From NCBI RefSeq assembly GCF_000374145.1, contig NZ_KB893653.1, forward strand, positions 789,633 to 853,632: a stretch of 64,000 nt of DNA. Direction: 5' to 3'. This DNA comes from Neomegalonema perideroedes DSM 15528 (GTDB lineage: Bacteria > Pseudomonadota > Alphaproteobacteria > Rhodobacterales > Rhodobacteraceae). Below the pieces are notes generated by a model, which worked only from the letters and a program-made list of their open reading frames with translations, was not told the origin of the DNA and did not search any database. The translations under genes and the position numbers were made by a program. Each line of letters begins with the position of its first letter. The first letter of the stretch is position 1. Positions 51,491 to 60,017 of this stretch are shown in pieces.

Positions 51491-52498
51491 ATGGCGGTTC
51501 GCGTGGCGATCAACGGGTTCGGACGCATCGGGCGCAACGTGCTGCGCGCGATCGTCGAATCGGGCCGCACCGACATCGAGGTCGTGGCGATCAACGATCT
51601 CGGCCCGGTGGAGACCAACGCGCATCTCATGCGCTATGATTCGGTGCATGGCCGCTTCCCCGGCGAGGTGAAGGTCTCGGGCGACAGCATCGACGTGGGC
51701 CGCGGCCCGATCAAAGTGACCGCCGTGCGCGATCCGGCGCAGCTGCCGCATAAGGAGCTTGGGGTCCAGATCGCTCTGGAGTGCACCGGCATCTTCACGG
51801 CGCGCGACAAGGCGGCGGCGCATCTGGCGGCGGGCGCCCAGCGGGTGCTGATCTCGGCCCCTGGCGAGGACGCCGACGCCACCATCGTCTATGGCGTGAA
51901 CCACCAGATCCTGACCAAGGACCATTTGATCGTCTCGAACGCCTCCTGCACGACGAATTGCCTCTCTCCGGTGGCCAAGGTGCTTCAGGAGACGGTGGGG
52001 ATCGTGAAGGGCTATATGACCACGATCCACGCCTACACCGGCGATCAGCCGACCCTCGACACCATGCATAAGGATCTCTACCGCGCCCGCGCGGCGGCTC
52101 TGAGCATGATCCCGACCTCGACCGGCGCGGCCAAGGCGGTGGGCCTCGTGCTGCCCGAGCTGAAAGGCAAGCTGGACGGCTCCTCCATCCGCGTGCCGAC
52201 GCCCAACGTCTCGGTGGTGGATCTGAAGTTCACGGCGGGCCGCAAGACCTCCGCCGAAGAGATCAACGCGGCGGTGAAGGCCGCGGCGGAAGGCCCGCTC
52301 AGGGGCGTTCTGGGCTATAGCGAGGCCCCGCTGGTCTCCATCGACTTCAACCATGATCCCCATTCCTCGACCTTCGCCGCGGCGCAGACCAAGGTGATGG
52401 ACGGCGATTTCGTGCGCGTGCTGGCTTGGTACGACAATGAATGGGGCTTCTCGAACCGCATGAGCGACACCGCCGTGGCGATGGCGAAGCTGCTCTGA
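51491..52498 (+). CDS. gap: Type I glyceraldehyde-3-phosphate dehydrogenase
   Basis: The enzyme oxidises glyceraldehyde 3-phosphate to 1,3-bisphosphoglycerate with NAD. The 335-residue protein has the Rossmann start [16 protein letters not shown], catalytic Cys in [12 protein letters not shown], the active-site His in [22 protein letters not shown] [17 protein letters not shown] equivalent and the C-terminal [19 protein letters not shown] at 51477-51483 fixes ATG 51491; the longer frame upstream is not coding. It stands alone, divergent from the zapA unit, and ends at a terminator, so pgk is not linked. Confidence 0.97.
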   Translation: MAVRVAINGFGRIGRNVLRAIVESGRTDIEVVAINDLGPVETNAHLMRYDSVHGRFPGEVKVSGDSIDVGRGPIKVTAVRDPAQLPHKELGVQIALECTGIFTARDKAAAHLAAGAQRVLISAPGEDADATIVYGVNHQILTKDHLIVSNASCTTNCLSPVAKVLQETVGIVKGYMTTIHAYTGDQPTLDTMHKDLYRARAAALSMIPTSTGAAKAVGLVLPELKGKLDGSSIRVPTPNVSVVDLKFTAGRKTSAEEINAAVKAAAEGPLRGVLGYSEAPLVSIDFNHDPHSSTFAAAQTKVMDGDFVRVLAWYDNEWGFSNRMSDTAVAMAKLL

Positions 52499-52553
52499 GG
52501 CCGGTCGGGGGAGGGGTCTCCTCTCTCCCTTCCGTTTCGGTGAGGAGATGAGA

Positions 52554-52578
52554 AAAGCGGCCCGCGAGGGCCGCTTTC
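52554..52578 (+). terminator. Terminator of gap
   Basis: AAAGCGGCCC (52554-52563) and GGGCCGCTTT (52568-52577) form a 10-bp stem with a GCGA loop. It may also serve the convergent Gly-rich gene. Confidence 0.85.
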
Positions 52579-52614
52579 CGCATTTATAAGGATCATCGGA
52601 GCCTGAGACGGGGC

Positions 52615-53262
52615 TCAGGACTTCTTGTGGCCGCCATGGCCGCCATGGCCCGAGCCGCCGCCGATCTGACCGCCCCAGGAGCCGCCGCCGTGGCCGCCGC
52701 CGATCTGACCGCCCCAGGAGCCCGAGCCCGAGCCGCCGCCCCAGGAGCCGGATCCGCTCCAGCCGGCGCCGCCGCCATGGCCGCCGCCCCATCCGGCGCC
52801 GCCGTGGCCGCCGCCATATCCGCCGCCGCCCCAGGATCCGCCGTAGGAGCCGCCGCCGCCATGGTCATGGCCGTATCCGCCGCCCCAGCCGCCCTGAGAG
52901 CCGCCGCCCCATCCGGCGTCGTTGCCGCCGCCCCAGCTGGCGTTGAGGCCGTTGTTGAGCAGGCCGCCGAGGACGTTGGCGCCCGCGCCGAGCAGACCGC
53001 TGAGCAGCTGGCCGCCGCCTCCGCCGCCGCCGAAGGAGGAGCCGCCGCTCCCGCCGCCGAGCAGGCCGCTGAGGATGTTGCCGAAGAGGCCGCCGCCGAG
53101 CAGACCGCCCGCGCCGCCGCCATGTCCGCCGCCCCAAGAGGCGCCGCCATGGCCGCCGCTCTGACCGCCGCCGAGCAGATTGCCGAAAAGACCGCCCGAG
53201 CCGCCGCCGAGAAGGCCGCCGAGGAGGCCGTTGCCGAGCCCGCCGCCGATGCCGATGACCAT
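52615..53262 (-). CDS. Glycine/tryptophan-rich low-complexity protein, function unknown
   Basis: The 215-residue product is mostly Gly with Ser, Trp, His and Leu. The N-terminal half alternates GGLLGGG-type blocks with short hydrophobic runs (LFGNLLGG, NILSGLLGG, QLLSGLLGAGANVLGGLLNNGL). The C-terminal half is WGGG/SYGGS/GGHGG repeats, with SWGGQIGGG twice, and ends GHGGHGGHKKS. No signal peptide or membrane helix is apparent. AAGGAG precedes ATG 53262; the frame stays open upstream to 53379. It is convergent with gap and has an AT-rich leader. A secreted, double-Gly-leader or condensate-forming protein are possibilities, none proven. The biased sequence could also make a spurious frame, but the ribosome site argues for a gene. 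Confidence 0.65.
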   Translation of the reverse strand: MVIGIGGGLGNGLLGGLLGGGSGGLFGNLLGGGQSGGHGGASWGGGHGGGAGGLLGGGLFGNILSGLLGGGSGGSSFGGGGGGGQLLSGLLGAGANVLGGLLNNGLNASWGGGNDAGWGGGSQGGWGGGYGHDHGGGGSYGGSWGGGGYGGGHGGAGWGGGHGGGAGWSGSGSWGGGSGSGSWGGQIGGGHGGGSWGGQIGGGSGHGGHGGHKKS

Positions 53263-53501
53263 GGGATTTTCTCCTTGAAAAAAGCCAGTGGCCGGGATTT
53301 TAGCAGGAGTGATCCATTTTGATACGTATTTCTTATAATTTGGCCCATAAAAAAACAAATTAACCTGTTCGTTCTCCAAATAAGCGGATTATTCATGTAA
53401 AATCTTATAAATCGCGCCTATTCAGGAAAAAACCTTTCAAAAGAAGTCGGAGCATTTAAAATTCAAGGTCGAATTGATCGATTCAGAGAATAATCGCCGA
53501 T
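53263..53501. other. AT-rich leader region
   Basis: About 240 bases between two minus-strand genes, far richer in A and T than the rest of the window (for example 53320-53420). It probably holds the promoter of the Gly-rich gene. TATAAG and TTATAA words occur on the minus strand near 53332-53338. No confident -35/-10 pair or RNA gene was identified. Confidence 0.45.
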
Positions 53502-53795
53502 TCAGAACAATCCCGGCCTTGGGGCTTTGCATTTGGAGAAATCTCCCGGCCCGACCCTGCAATGGATCGGCGGACGCGAGCCGCAATTGGGGCAGGCTTC
53601 TTCATGGAAAGGCGGATCGGGCAGCCGGGGGCTATAGAGCGCCCAGAGCAGGATGGCGCAGATCGGGTGAATCGTCAGCGCGCCCAGCACGGCCAGAAAG
53701 AAGACGAAGAGCGTCAGCCACGGCCCCCAAGTGGTCGAGATGATCCTCAGGGCCGCATAAATCAGGAGCAGAAAAGCCAGAAGAGCCGGGTCCAT
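53502..53795 (-). CDS. Small membrane protein with a C-terminal CxxC motif
   Basis: A 97-residue protein with two membrane helices (about 4-18 and 25-52: LLAFLLLIYAALRII, WLTLFVFFLAVLGALTIHPICAILLWAL). A cytoplasmic tail reads HEEACPNCGSRPPIHC, with four Cys/His candidates for a zinc knuckle. The start at 53795 is chosen because GGGGAG lies 6 bases before it; an ATG at 53801 is the alternative. I do not recognise the family. It is a single gene upstream of the Gly-rich gene on the same strand. Confidence 0.65.
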   Translation of the reverse strand: MDPALLAFLLLIYAALRIISTTWGPWLTLFVFFLAVLGALTIHPICAILLWALYSPRLPDPPFHEEACPNCGSRPPIHCRVGPGDFSKCKAPRPGLF

Positions 53796-53945
53796 CTTCA
53801 TCTCCCCGAACGGCCGACCGGAAGGAAAAACCATCCGGATCGCACGTTTCAGGAAAGATGAAGACTGCGCTTCAAATGAGGCGTTCGTAAGACCCCTTTA
53901 AGGTCAGGGCGCTCTCTGGCGCAATCCTGGATTGCGAAGGCGCGC

Positions 53946-54269
53946 TCAAGCCTCCGGATCGGTCTCCGGGGCGAGGGTGAGGCGCAGGCCGTCCATCTCC
54001 GGCTGAAAGATCAGCTGACAGGAGAGCCGCGAATTCTCCTCCTCCGAGGGCGCGTCTCCGAGCCGGTCGCGCTCTTCCTCGCGCATGGCGGGCAGACGCT
54101 CCAGCCAATCCTCGTCGACATAGACGTGGCAGGTGGCGCATTGGCAGGCCCCGCCGCATTCGGCTTTGATGGGCACGCCCCAGTCGCGGATGATCTCCAT
54201 CACGCGCCAGCCCGGCTCCGCCTCCAGCTCATGCTCTTTGCCCGTGAGGTCGACGACATGGATCTTCAT
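53946..54269 (-). CDS. Adrenodoxin-type 2Fe-2S ferredoxin
   Basis: A 107-residue electron carrier. Cluster ligands are Cys38, Cys44, Cys47 and Cys84, in C-x5-C-x2-C-x36-C spacing identical to adrenodoxin (KAECGGACQCATCHVYV, SRLSCQLI); an extra Cys42 lies inside the loop. Such ferredoxins serve Fe-S cluster assembly or cytochrome P450 systems in alphaproteobacteria. It overlaps the mltG stop by 4 bases, so it is coupled to the fatty-acid/mltG operon, an unusual partner for which no function follows. About 150 bases downstream show no gene. Confidence 0.93.
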   Translation of the reverse strand: MKIHVVDLTGKEHELEAEPGWRVMEIIRDWGVPIKAECGGACQCATCHVYVDEDWLERLPAMREEERDRLGDAPSEEENSRLSCQLIFQPEMDGLRLTLAPETDPEA

Positions 54270-55297
54270 GGCTCTGCTCCCGTCTCGCTCGGCGCCGGGG
54301 CGGCGGGCGCGGCGACGGGCCCGGCGGCCCGGGCGCGCTCGATCTCGCGCCAGCGGCGGACGTTGGCGTTATGCTGTTCGAGGGTTTCGGCGAAGGCGTG
54401 CCCGCCCGAGCCGTCGGCGACGAAATAGAGGTCTTTCGTCTCCATGGGGTTCAGCGCGGCGGCGATGGAGGCGCGGCCCGGGTGGGCGATGGGCGTCGGC
54501 GGCAGCCCGGCCACGGCGTAGGTGTTGTAGGGCGTGGGGGCGTCGAGCTCGCTGCGCCGGAGCCCGCGCCCGAGATCCGCGCCTTTGACCACGCCGTAGA
54601 TCACCGTGGGGTCGGATTGCAGCCGCATGCCTTGGCGGAGCCGGTTGACGAAGACCCCCGCGACGCGCTCGCGTTCGGCGGCCACGCCGGTCTCCTTCTC
54701 GATGATCGAGGCGAGGACCAGCGCCTCTTCTTTGGTGGAGAAGGGGAGGTTCGGCGCGCGGTCGGTCCAAAGCTCGTCGAGGATGCGGCTTTGCGCCTGC
54801 GCCATGCGGGCGACCAGCGCGGCGCGGGTCTCGCCTTTGAGATAGAAATAGGTGTCCGGCGCGAGAGCGCCCTCCGGGAGTTCGGCGGGGGTCTCGCCTT
54901 CGAGCCCTTCGGCCTGATCGAGCAGCGCCCGGAAGCTCAGGCTGGAGACCCCTTCGGCGAGGGTCACGCGCCTTTGGACGACTTCGCCGCGGGCGATCTT
55001 CTGAAAGACCTCCTGCAGCGAGGCGCCGGGCGGAAAGGAATATTCGCCCGCCTTGAGCGCGCCGCCTTCGTCGGAGAGCCGGGCGCTGAGCCGGAAGAGC
55101 AGGGGATCCGAGATGGCGCCCGCCGCTCCGAGCCTTTCGGCGATGGCGGCGGCGCTGGCGCCTCGGGGGATCTCGACGATGGTTTCGGCGGTCAGCGGCC
55201 CCGGCGCGGTGAGCCGGTCGCGGACGAGCAGGGCGAGAACCAGTCCCGCCGCCGCGCCGAAGAGCAGAAGCCCGAAGAGTTTGGCCAGAAAGCGCAC
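54266..55297 (-). CDS. mltG: Endolytic murein transglycosylase MltG
   Basis: MltG cleaves nascent glycan strands at the inner membrane and limits their length. The 343-residue protein has one N-terminal membrane helix (about 5-25), a LysM-like domain (VEIPRGASAAAIAERLGAAGAI) and the YceG catalytic domain with LASIIEKETGVAAERERVAGVFVNRLRQGMRLQSDPTVIYG (catalytic Glu in IIEKE), and PTPYNTYAVAGLPPTPIAHPG. The C-terminal Ala/Pro tail is variable. It follows fabF after 25 bases, a standard alphaproteobacterial order. Confidence 0.95.
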   Translation of the reverse strand: MRFLAKLFGLLLFGAAAGLVLALLVRDRLTAPGPLTAETIVEIPRGASAAAIAERLGAAGAISDPLLFRLSARLSDEGGALKAGEYSFPPGASLQEVFQKIARGEVVQRRVTLAEGVSSLSFRALLDQAEGLEGETPAELPEGALAPDTYFYLKGETRAALVARMAQAQSRILDELWTDRAPNLPFSTKEEALVLASIIEKETGVAAERERVAGVFVNRLRQGMRLQSDPTVIYGVVKGADLGRGLRRSELDAPTPYNTYAVAGLPPTPIAHPGRASIAAALNPMETKDLYFVADGSGGHAFAETLEQHNANVRRWREIERARAAGPVAAPAAPAPSETGAEP

Positions 55298-55322
55298 GCC
55301 AAGGGCCTCCGTTCGAGAGGGA

Positions 55323-56594
55323 TCAGACCTGCGTCAGCACGAGCGAAGCGTTGGTGCCGCCGAATCCGAAGCTGTTGGAGAGGGCGACCCGGATCTCGCG
55401 CTTGCGGGCCTTGAGCGGCACGAGATCCAGCGGAGTCTCGACGCTCGGGTTTTCGAGGTTCAGCGTCGGCGGCGCGATCTGGTCGCGGATGGCCAGCGCG
55501 CAGAAGACGGCCTCGACGGCGCCCGCCGCGCCGAGCAGATGCCCGATGGAGGATTTCGTGGAGGACATGCTCGCCTTGGCGGCGTGGTCTCCGAGCAGCC
55601 TCTGCACCGCGCCGAGCTCGATTTCGTCGCCCATGGGCGTCGAGGTGCCATGGGCGTTGATATAATCGAGATCGGCGGGGGTCAGCCCGGCGTCGGCGAG
55701 GGCGGCGCTCATGGAGCGGAAGCCGCCATTGCCGTCGGGGGCGGGCGAAGTGACGTGATAGGCGTCGCCGGAGAGGCCGTAGCCCTTCACTTCGGCGTAG
55801 ATCTTCGCGCCGCGGGCCTTGGCGTGCTCGTAATCTTCGAGCACGACGACTCCCGCGCCTTCGCCCATGACGAAGCCGTCGCGGTCCTTGTCATAGGGGC
55901 GCGATCCGCGCGAGGGCTCGTCGTTGAATCCGGTGGAGAGCGCCTTGCAGGCGACGAATCCCGCGATGCCGAGGCGGCAGATGGCGCCTTCCGCGCCTCC
56001 GGCGACCATGACGTCCGCTTCGCCGCGCTGGATGAGGCGGGCGGCGTCTCCGATGGCGTGGGCGCCGGTGGAGCAGGCCGTGACCACGGCGTGATTAGGG
56101 CCCTTATAGCCGTATTTGATCGCCACCTGTCCCGAGCAGAGGTTGATCAGGCTGCCGGGGATGAAGAAGGGCGAGATCTTGCGCGGACCTTTTTCATAGA
56201 GATCCAGCGTGGCCTTCTCGATGGAGGGCAGGCCGCCGATTCCCGATCCGATCAGCACGCCGGTGCGCAGCTTTTCGGCTTCGGAAGGCGCCTCCCATCC
56301 GGCGTCGCGCACGGCTTGGGCGGCGGCGACCAGCGCATAGACGATGAAGTCGTCCACGCGGCGCAATTCTTTGGCTTCGACCCAATCCTCAGGCGTGAAT
56401 CCGCCTTCGGCCGTCGGGCCTTTCTTGAGTTCGCCCGCGATGCGGCAGGGCAGATCCGAGGCGTCGAAGCGCGTGATCGGCCCGAGGCCGGATTCCCCTG
56501 CGAGAAGCTTCGACCAAGTCTCCTCGACTCCGCAGGCGAGCGGCGTGAGCAGACCCAAACCGGTGACGACGACGCGGCGTCCGGAGGCGGCCAT
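55323..56594 (-). CDS. fabF: Beta-ketoacyl-ACP synthase II FabF
   Basis: FabF condenses malonyl-ACP with acyl-ACP in fatty-acid elongation. The 423-residue protein has the catalytic Cys in VTACSTGAHAIG and the two His residues in NAHGTSTPMGD and SSIGHLLGAAGAVE. RRVVVTGLGLLTPLACG is the usual N-terminus, and SNSFGFGGTNASLVL the C-terminal signature. It lies 100 bases after acpP and 25 before mltG in the same direction. Confidence 0.97.
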   Translation of the reverse strand: MAASGRRVVVTGLGLLTPLACGVEETWSKLLAGESGLGPITRFDASDLPCRIAGELKKGPTAEGGFTPEDWVEAKELRRVDDFIVYALVAAAQAVRDAGWEAPSEAEKLRTGVLIGSGIGGLPSIEKATLDLYEKGPRKISPFFIPGSLINLCSGQVAIKYGYKGPNHAVVTACSTGAHAIGDAARLIQRGEADVMVAGGAEGAICRLGIAGFVACKALSTGFNDEPSRGSRPYDKDRDGFVMGEGAGVVVLEDYEHAKARGAKIYAEVKGYGLSGDAYHVTSPAPDGNGGFRSMSAALADAGLTPADLDYINAHGTSTPMGDEIELGAVQRLLGDHAAKASMSSTKSSIGHLLGAAGAVEAVFCALAIRDQIAPPTLNLENPSVETPLDLVPLKARKREIRVALSNSFGFGGTNASLVLTQV

Positions 56595-56694
56595 GGGCGG
56601 GATCCTCGACTAGGATGCGGGGGGGAGGCGCATAGGCTTCGGGGGCGGAAGGCTTTGACCGCCTTCCGCCCCCCGGAATCTCGACGCAGGAAGC

Positions 56695-56934
56695 TTAGGC
56701 GGCTTGCTGCTTGGTGATGAAGGCGACGGCGTCGCCGACGGTCTGGATGCTTTCGGCGGCGTCGTCGGGGATCTCGACCCCAAATTCCTCCTCGAAGGCC
56801 ATGACCAGCTCGACGGTGTCGAGGCTGTCGGCGCCGAGGTCGTCGATGAAGCTGGCCTCCAGCGTCACCTTGCCCTCGTCGACGTTCAGATAATTGACGA
56901 CGATCTTCTTCACGCGCTCGGCGACATCGCTCAT
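56695..56934 (-). CDS. acpP: Acyl carrier protein AcpP
   Basis: A 79-residue acidic four-helix carrier. The phosphopantetheine site is Ser37 in [20 protein letters not shown]. The frame opens upstream to 57030, but [12 protein letters not shown] at 56934 is the universal start. It sits between fabG and fabF. Confidence 0.98.
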   Translation of the reverse strand: MSDVAERVKKIVVNYLNVDEGKVTLEASFIDDLGADSLDTVELVMAFEEEFGVEIPDDAAESIQTVGDAVAFITKQQAA

Positions 56935-57092
56935 CGTGTTGCTCCTTAAGCTCCCGTCACGCGGCTTGAGCCGGAGCGGGGGGTTGGCGCTTCGCTCCCT
57001 TCGAGGCCGGGGTTCGCCCGACGTTCGCATGAAGCGCTCGGCGCGGGTTTACCACAGCGCCGAAGATTTTCAATATTTCCGGCGGAGGAGGC

Positions 57093-57830
57093 CTAGATCA
57101 TGGCCATGCCGCCGTTGACGTGCAGAGTTTGGCCCGTGACGTAAGCGGCTTCCTCGCTGGCGAGATAGACGACGGCGGCGGCCACGTCGGCCCCGGTCCC
57201 CAATCTGCCTGCGGGCACGGCGCCGAGAAGCTTGGTCTTCTGGTCTTCGGTCAGGTCTTCGGTCATGGCGGTGGCGATGAAGCCCGGCGCCACGACGTTG
57301 ACGGTGACGTTGCGCGACGCGATTTCCTGCGCCAGCGCCTTGCTCAGACCGATCAGACCGGCCTTGGAGGCGGCGTAATTCCCTTGTCCGGGATTGCCCG
57401 TCGTCCCCACGACCGAGCCGATGGAGACGATGCGTCCCCAGCGGCGTTTCATCATGCCGCGCACGGAGGCGCGCATGAGGCGGAATCCGGCGGCGAGATT
57501 CACCTCCAGAACCGTGCTCCATTCCTCGTCCTTCATGCGGAGCATGAGGTTGTCGCGGGTGACGCCCGCATTGTTGACGAGGACGTCCATCTTGCCGAAG
57601 GCCTTCTCCACCTGACCGGGCAGAGCCTCGGTCGCGGCGGGATCGGAGAGATCGGCGATGAAGATTTTGGCGCGTTCGCCGAGTTCGGCCTGCAGGGCCT
57701 CCAGCGGCGCGGCGCGGGTGCCGGAAAGCGCGACCTCCGCCCCCCGGGCGTGGAGCGCGCGGGCGATGGCCCCGCCGATGCCCCCTGATGCGCCCGTGAC
57801 GAGGGCGGTCTTGCCGCTGAGATCGAACAT
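57093..57830 (-). CDS. fabG: 3-oxoacyl-ACP reductase FabG
   Basis: A 245-residue short-chain dehydrogenase that reduces beta-ketoacyl-ACP with NADPH. The cofactor site is TGASGGIGGAIA, with NNAG as NNAGVTRDNLMLRM. The catalytic Ser-Tyr-Lys set lies in SIGSVVGTTGNPGQGNYAASKAGL, and the C-terminus is VTGQTLHVNGGMAMI. It is 13 bases after fabD. All residues expected of FabG are present. Confidence 0.97.
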   Translation of the reverse strand: MFDLSGKTALVTGASGGIGGAIARALHARGAEVALSGTRAAPLEALQAELGERAKIFIADLSDPAATEALPGQVEKAFGKMDVLVNNAGVTRDNLMLRMKDEEWSTVLEVNLAAGFRLMRASVRGMMKRRWGRIVSIGSVVGTTGNPGQGNYAASKAGLIGLSKALAQEIASRNVTVNVVAPGFIATAMTEDLTEDQKTKLLGAVPAGRLGTGADVAAAVVYLASEEAAYVTGQTLHVNGGMAMI

Positions 57831-57843
57831 GAAAGGGCGCTCC

Positions 57844-58788
57844 TCAGGCGATGGACTTCAGAAAGGCCTCGACGTCGGCGGGTTCGCCGACGGCGGCTCC
57901 TTTCAGAGCGGGATCGATGCGGCGCGCGAGATTGGTCAGCACCTTGCCCGCGCCCAGCTCCACGAGATCCTCGACGCCCTGAGCCTTCAGCCAGAGCATG
58001 GATTCGCGCCAGCGCACCATCCCCGTGACCTGCTCGACGAGCAGATGGCGGATGGTCTCGGGATCCTCGACCGCCTCGGCCGTGACGTTGCAGACGATGG
58101 GCAGGGCGGGCGCCTCGATCTTGGCGCGGGCGAGGGCCTCGGCCATGACCTCGGCGGCGGGCTGCATGAGCGCGCAATGGAAGGGCGCGGAGACCGGCAG
58201 CAGGACGGCCCGCTTGACGCCGCGTTCGGGCGCCAGCCTGATCGCCCGCTCGACGGCGGATTTGGTCCCGGAGACGACGACCTGTCCGGGGCTGTTGTCG
58301 TTGGCCACGGAGCAGACTTCGCCCTCGGCGGCTTCGGCGGCCAGAGCCTCGGCGGCTTCGAGATCGGGGCCGAGCAGGGCGGCCATGGCGCCCTCGCCCT
58401 GAGGGACGGCTTTCTGCATGGCCTGTCCGCGCAGCCTGAGCAGCTTGGCGGCCTCGGCCAGCTCCAGCGCTCCGGAGGCGACGAGGGCCGAATATTCCCC
58501 GAGCGAATGCCCGGCGGCGAAGGCGGCGTGATCGGCGAGTTTGATCTTGCCCTCGGCGGCGATGGCGCGGGCCACGGCCGTCGAGACCGCCATCAGCGCG
58601 GGCTGAGCGTTCTCGGTTCGGGTGAGCTCCTCCTCGGGGCCTTCCCAAATGATCTGAGAGAGCTTCTGACCGAGAGCCTCGTCGACCTCCTGGAAGACCT
58701 CGCGGGCCGCCGGAAAGGCCTCCGCCAGAGTCCGGCCCATGCCGACCGTCTGGGAGCCTTGTCCCGGAAACACGAAAGCGCGCGCCAT
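57844..58788 (-). CDS. fabD: Malonyl-CoA:ACP transacylase FabD
   Basis: FabD loads malonate onto ACP. The 314-residue protein starts MARAFVFPGQGSQTVGMG, with the nucleophile Ser95 in AAGHSLGEYSAL, SVANDNSPGQVVVSG, and active-site His in SAPFHCALM. The frame extends to 58842, but the ATG at 58788 follows GGGAGAGGA. It is the first gene of the fabD-fabG-acpP-fabF-mltG-fdx run. Confidence 0.97.
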   Translation of the reverse strand: MARAFVFPGQGSQTVGMGRTLAEAFPAAREVFQEVDEALGQKLSQIIWEGPEEELTRTENAQPALMAVSTAVARAIAAEGKIKLADHAAFAAGHSLGEYSALVASGALELAEAAKLLRLRGQAMQKAVPQGEGAMAALLGPDLEAAEALAAEAAEGEVCSVANDNSPGQVVVSGTKSAVERAIRLAPERGVKRAVLLPVSAPFHCALMQPAAEVMAEALARAKIEAPALPIVCNVTAEAVEDPETIRHLLVEQVTGMVRWRESMLWLKAQGVEDLVELGAGKVLTNLARRIDPALKGAAVGEPADVEAFLKSIA

Positions 58789-59150
58789 GTCCTCTCCCGT
58801 CCCTTGAAGATTGCGGACGCTTAATGTGCGGCGCGGCGCCATGTCAAGCCGTCCTGCGGCTTCTTCGCCGGAGCGGGAATTTCGTCCCCGGCCTTTTTGA
58901 AGATGAAGTTAAGAACCTATGCTTTTGATGAGGTTTTTACGCAACATTTTGAAGTTTTGCGAAAAATCGGGACGCTGTGCGCCGTAGGATGTCTTAGATT
59001 AAGACGAATCTCGCGTTTTTAAACTCTTGGCGTAAAAATTGCTCTCCCGACCCTTAACGCTCCTTTAAGCGTCCGGCTCCGGCTTCAGCCTTTTTCTTCT
59101 CCGGCTGAGGCGGAGAAACGACGCGAAAACGTCCGATTCGGAGGCCCGCC
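58789..59150. other. Divergent AT-rich intergenic region
   Basis: A 362-base gap between fabD and the cysteine peptidase, AT-rich in its middle (58900-59050). I find no gene. It contains a perfect palindrome at 58991-59005 and must hold two promoters, which I could not assign. A TTGGCG at 59027-59032 lacks a -10 at proper spacing. Confidence 0.5.
58991..59005. promoter_or_regulatory. Perfect 6-bp palindrome, possible operator
   Basis: GTCTTA and TAAGAC flank GAT, about 146 bases before the peptidase ATG. Its size and symmetry suit a dimeric repressor or activator. No second copy was noticed. Confidence 0.35.
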
Positions 59151-59840
59151 ATGATTCGACCGCAGGTGATTTTGGGGGCTCTGGCCATGGCGGGCGTCGT
59201 TTGCGCGAGCGCCGTCTTCGCCCAGAGCGGCGCCGCGAGCTCTCTGGCGGCGGTCGAAATGCGGGAGGGCGCCCGGATGAGCGGCCCCTCCGCCTTCTAC
59301 GCGCTCTGCGCCCAAACCCCCGAGGACTGCCCCGCGCCCCGCGCCGCCCTGACCCCCGACCGCGTGCGTCTGGACGAGGCCGCCGCCGAGGCGATCATGT
59401 CGGTGAATCTGACGGTCAACCGGGCGATTCAGCCGATCTCCGACGCCGAGCGCCATGGCAAAAGCGACGTCTGGGAGTTCCCGCGCGACGGCGTGGGCGA
59501 TTGCGAGGATTACGTCATCGCCAAGCGCGCCGGGCTTTTGGCGATGGGCTTCCCGGAAAGCGCGCTGTTGATCGGAGTCGCGCTGGGCGTGGACACGCCT
59601 TATCACGCGGTTCTTTTGGTCCGCACCGATTCGGGCGAGATCGTGCTCGACAATCTCACGGATCGCGTCAGCCCTTGGCGCGAGAGCGGCCTGACCTTCG
59701 TGGCGCGTCAATCGGCCGTGGATCCGCGCCATTGGACGCGGGTGGAGCGCCCGACGCCCTCCCTCGCCGAGGAAGGGCCGGTGACCAACGTCTCCTCGAC
59801 GCCCATGCGCGTCATCCGCCCGCCGGAGAGATTCCGCTGA
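59151..59840 (+). CDS. BTLCP-family transglutaminase-like cysteine peptidase
   Basis: A 229-residue periplasmic protein with a signal peptide (1 to about 24, ending VFAQ). It belongs to the bacterial transglutaminase-like cysteine proteinases (DUF920), related to LapG, which cleaves surface adhesins under c-di-GMP control. The triad is Cys118 (GVGDCEDYVIAKR), His152 (TPYHAVLLV) and Asp167 (IVLDNLTDRV). VRLDEAAAEAIMSVNLTVNRAIQPISDAERHGKSDVWEFP is typical. No LapD-like receptor or adhesin is nearby, so the substrate is unknown. It has its own upstream region. Confidence 0.92.
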   Translation: MIRPQVILGALAMAGVVCASAVFAQSGAASSLAAVEMREGARMSGPSAFYALCAQTPEDCPAPRAALTPDRVRLDEAAAEAIMSVNLTVNRAIQPISDAERHGKSDVWEFPRDGVGDCEDYVIAKRAGLLAMGFPESALLIGVALGVDTPYHAVLLVRTDSGEIVLDNLTDRVSPWRESGLTFVARQSAVDPRHWTRVERPTPSLAEEGPVTNVSSTPMRVIRPPERFR

Positions 59841-59875
59841 GATCGCCCGCCTCGGCGGGAAAAGCGAACCTCGCC

Positions 59876-59956
59876 GCTCCGCGCCCAAGGACACAAGCGG
59901 AGCCTCAAGCTCCGCGCCCAAGGAAACGAGCGGAGCCTCAAGCTCCGCGCCCAAAG
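59876..59956. repeat. Tandem 33-bp repeat with hairpins
   Basis: Two full copies (59876-59908, 59909-59941) and a partial third (59942 to about 59956) of a unit starting GCTCCGCGCCCAAGGA. Junctions create the palindrome GCGGAGC-CTCAA-GCTCCGC twice (59897-59915, 59930-59948). The array lies in the convergent gap between the peptidase and rplI. A minus-strand frame through it (33 bases = 11 codons) has no homology. Confidence 0.8.
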
Positions 59957-59990
59957 AAAAAGGCCGGGAAGCTTGCGCCGCCCGGCCTTT
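59953..59990 (-). terminator. Terminator of rpsF-rpsR-rplI
   Basis: AAAGGCCGGG (59959-59968) and CCCGGCCTTT (59981-59990) form a 10-bp stem. On the minus strand the stem runs into a TTTTCTTT tract. It may act on both strands. Confidence 0.85.
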
Positions 59991-60017
59991 CTGAAATTCA
60001 GCCTCGCGAGAGGGCGA

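Noticed and set aside
52627..53322. Ala-rich plus-strand frame opposite the Gly-rich gene
   Set aside because: It is a simple mirror of GGC/GCC repeats without a ribosome site.
59876..59956. CRISPR-like array
   Set aside because: The repeats are tandem without unique spacers and no cas genes are present.
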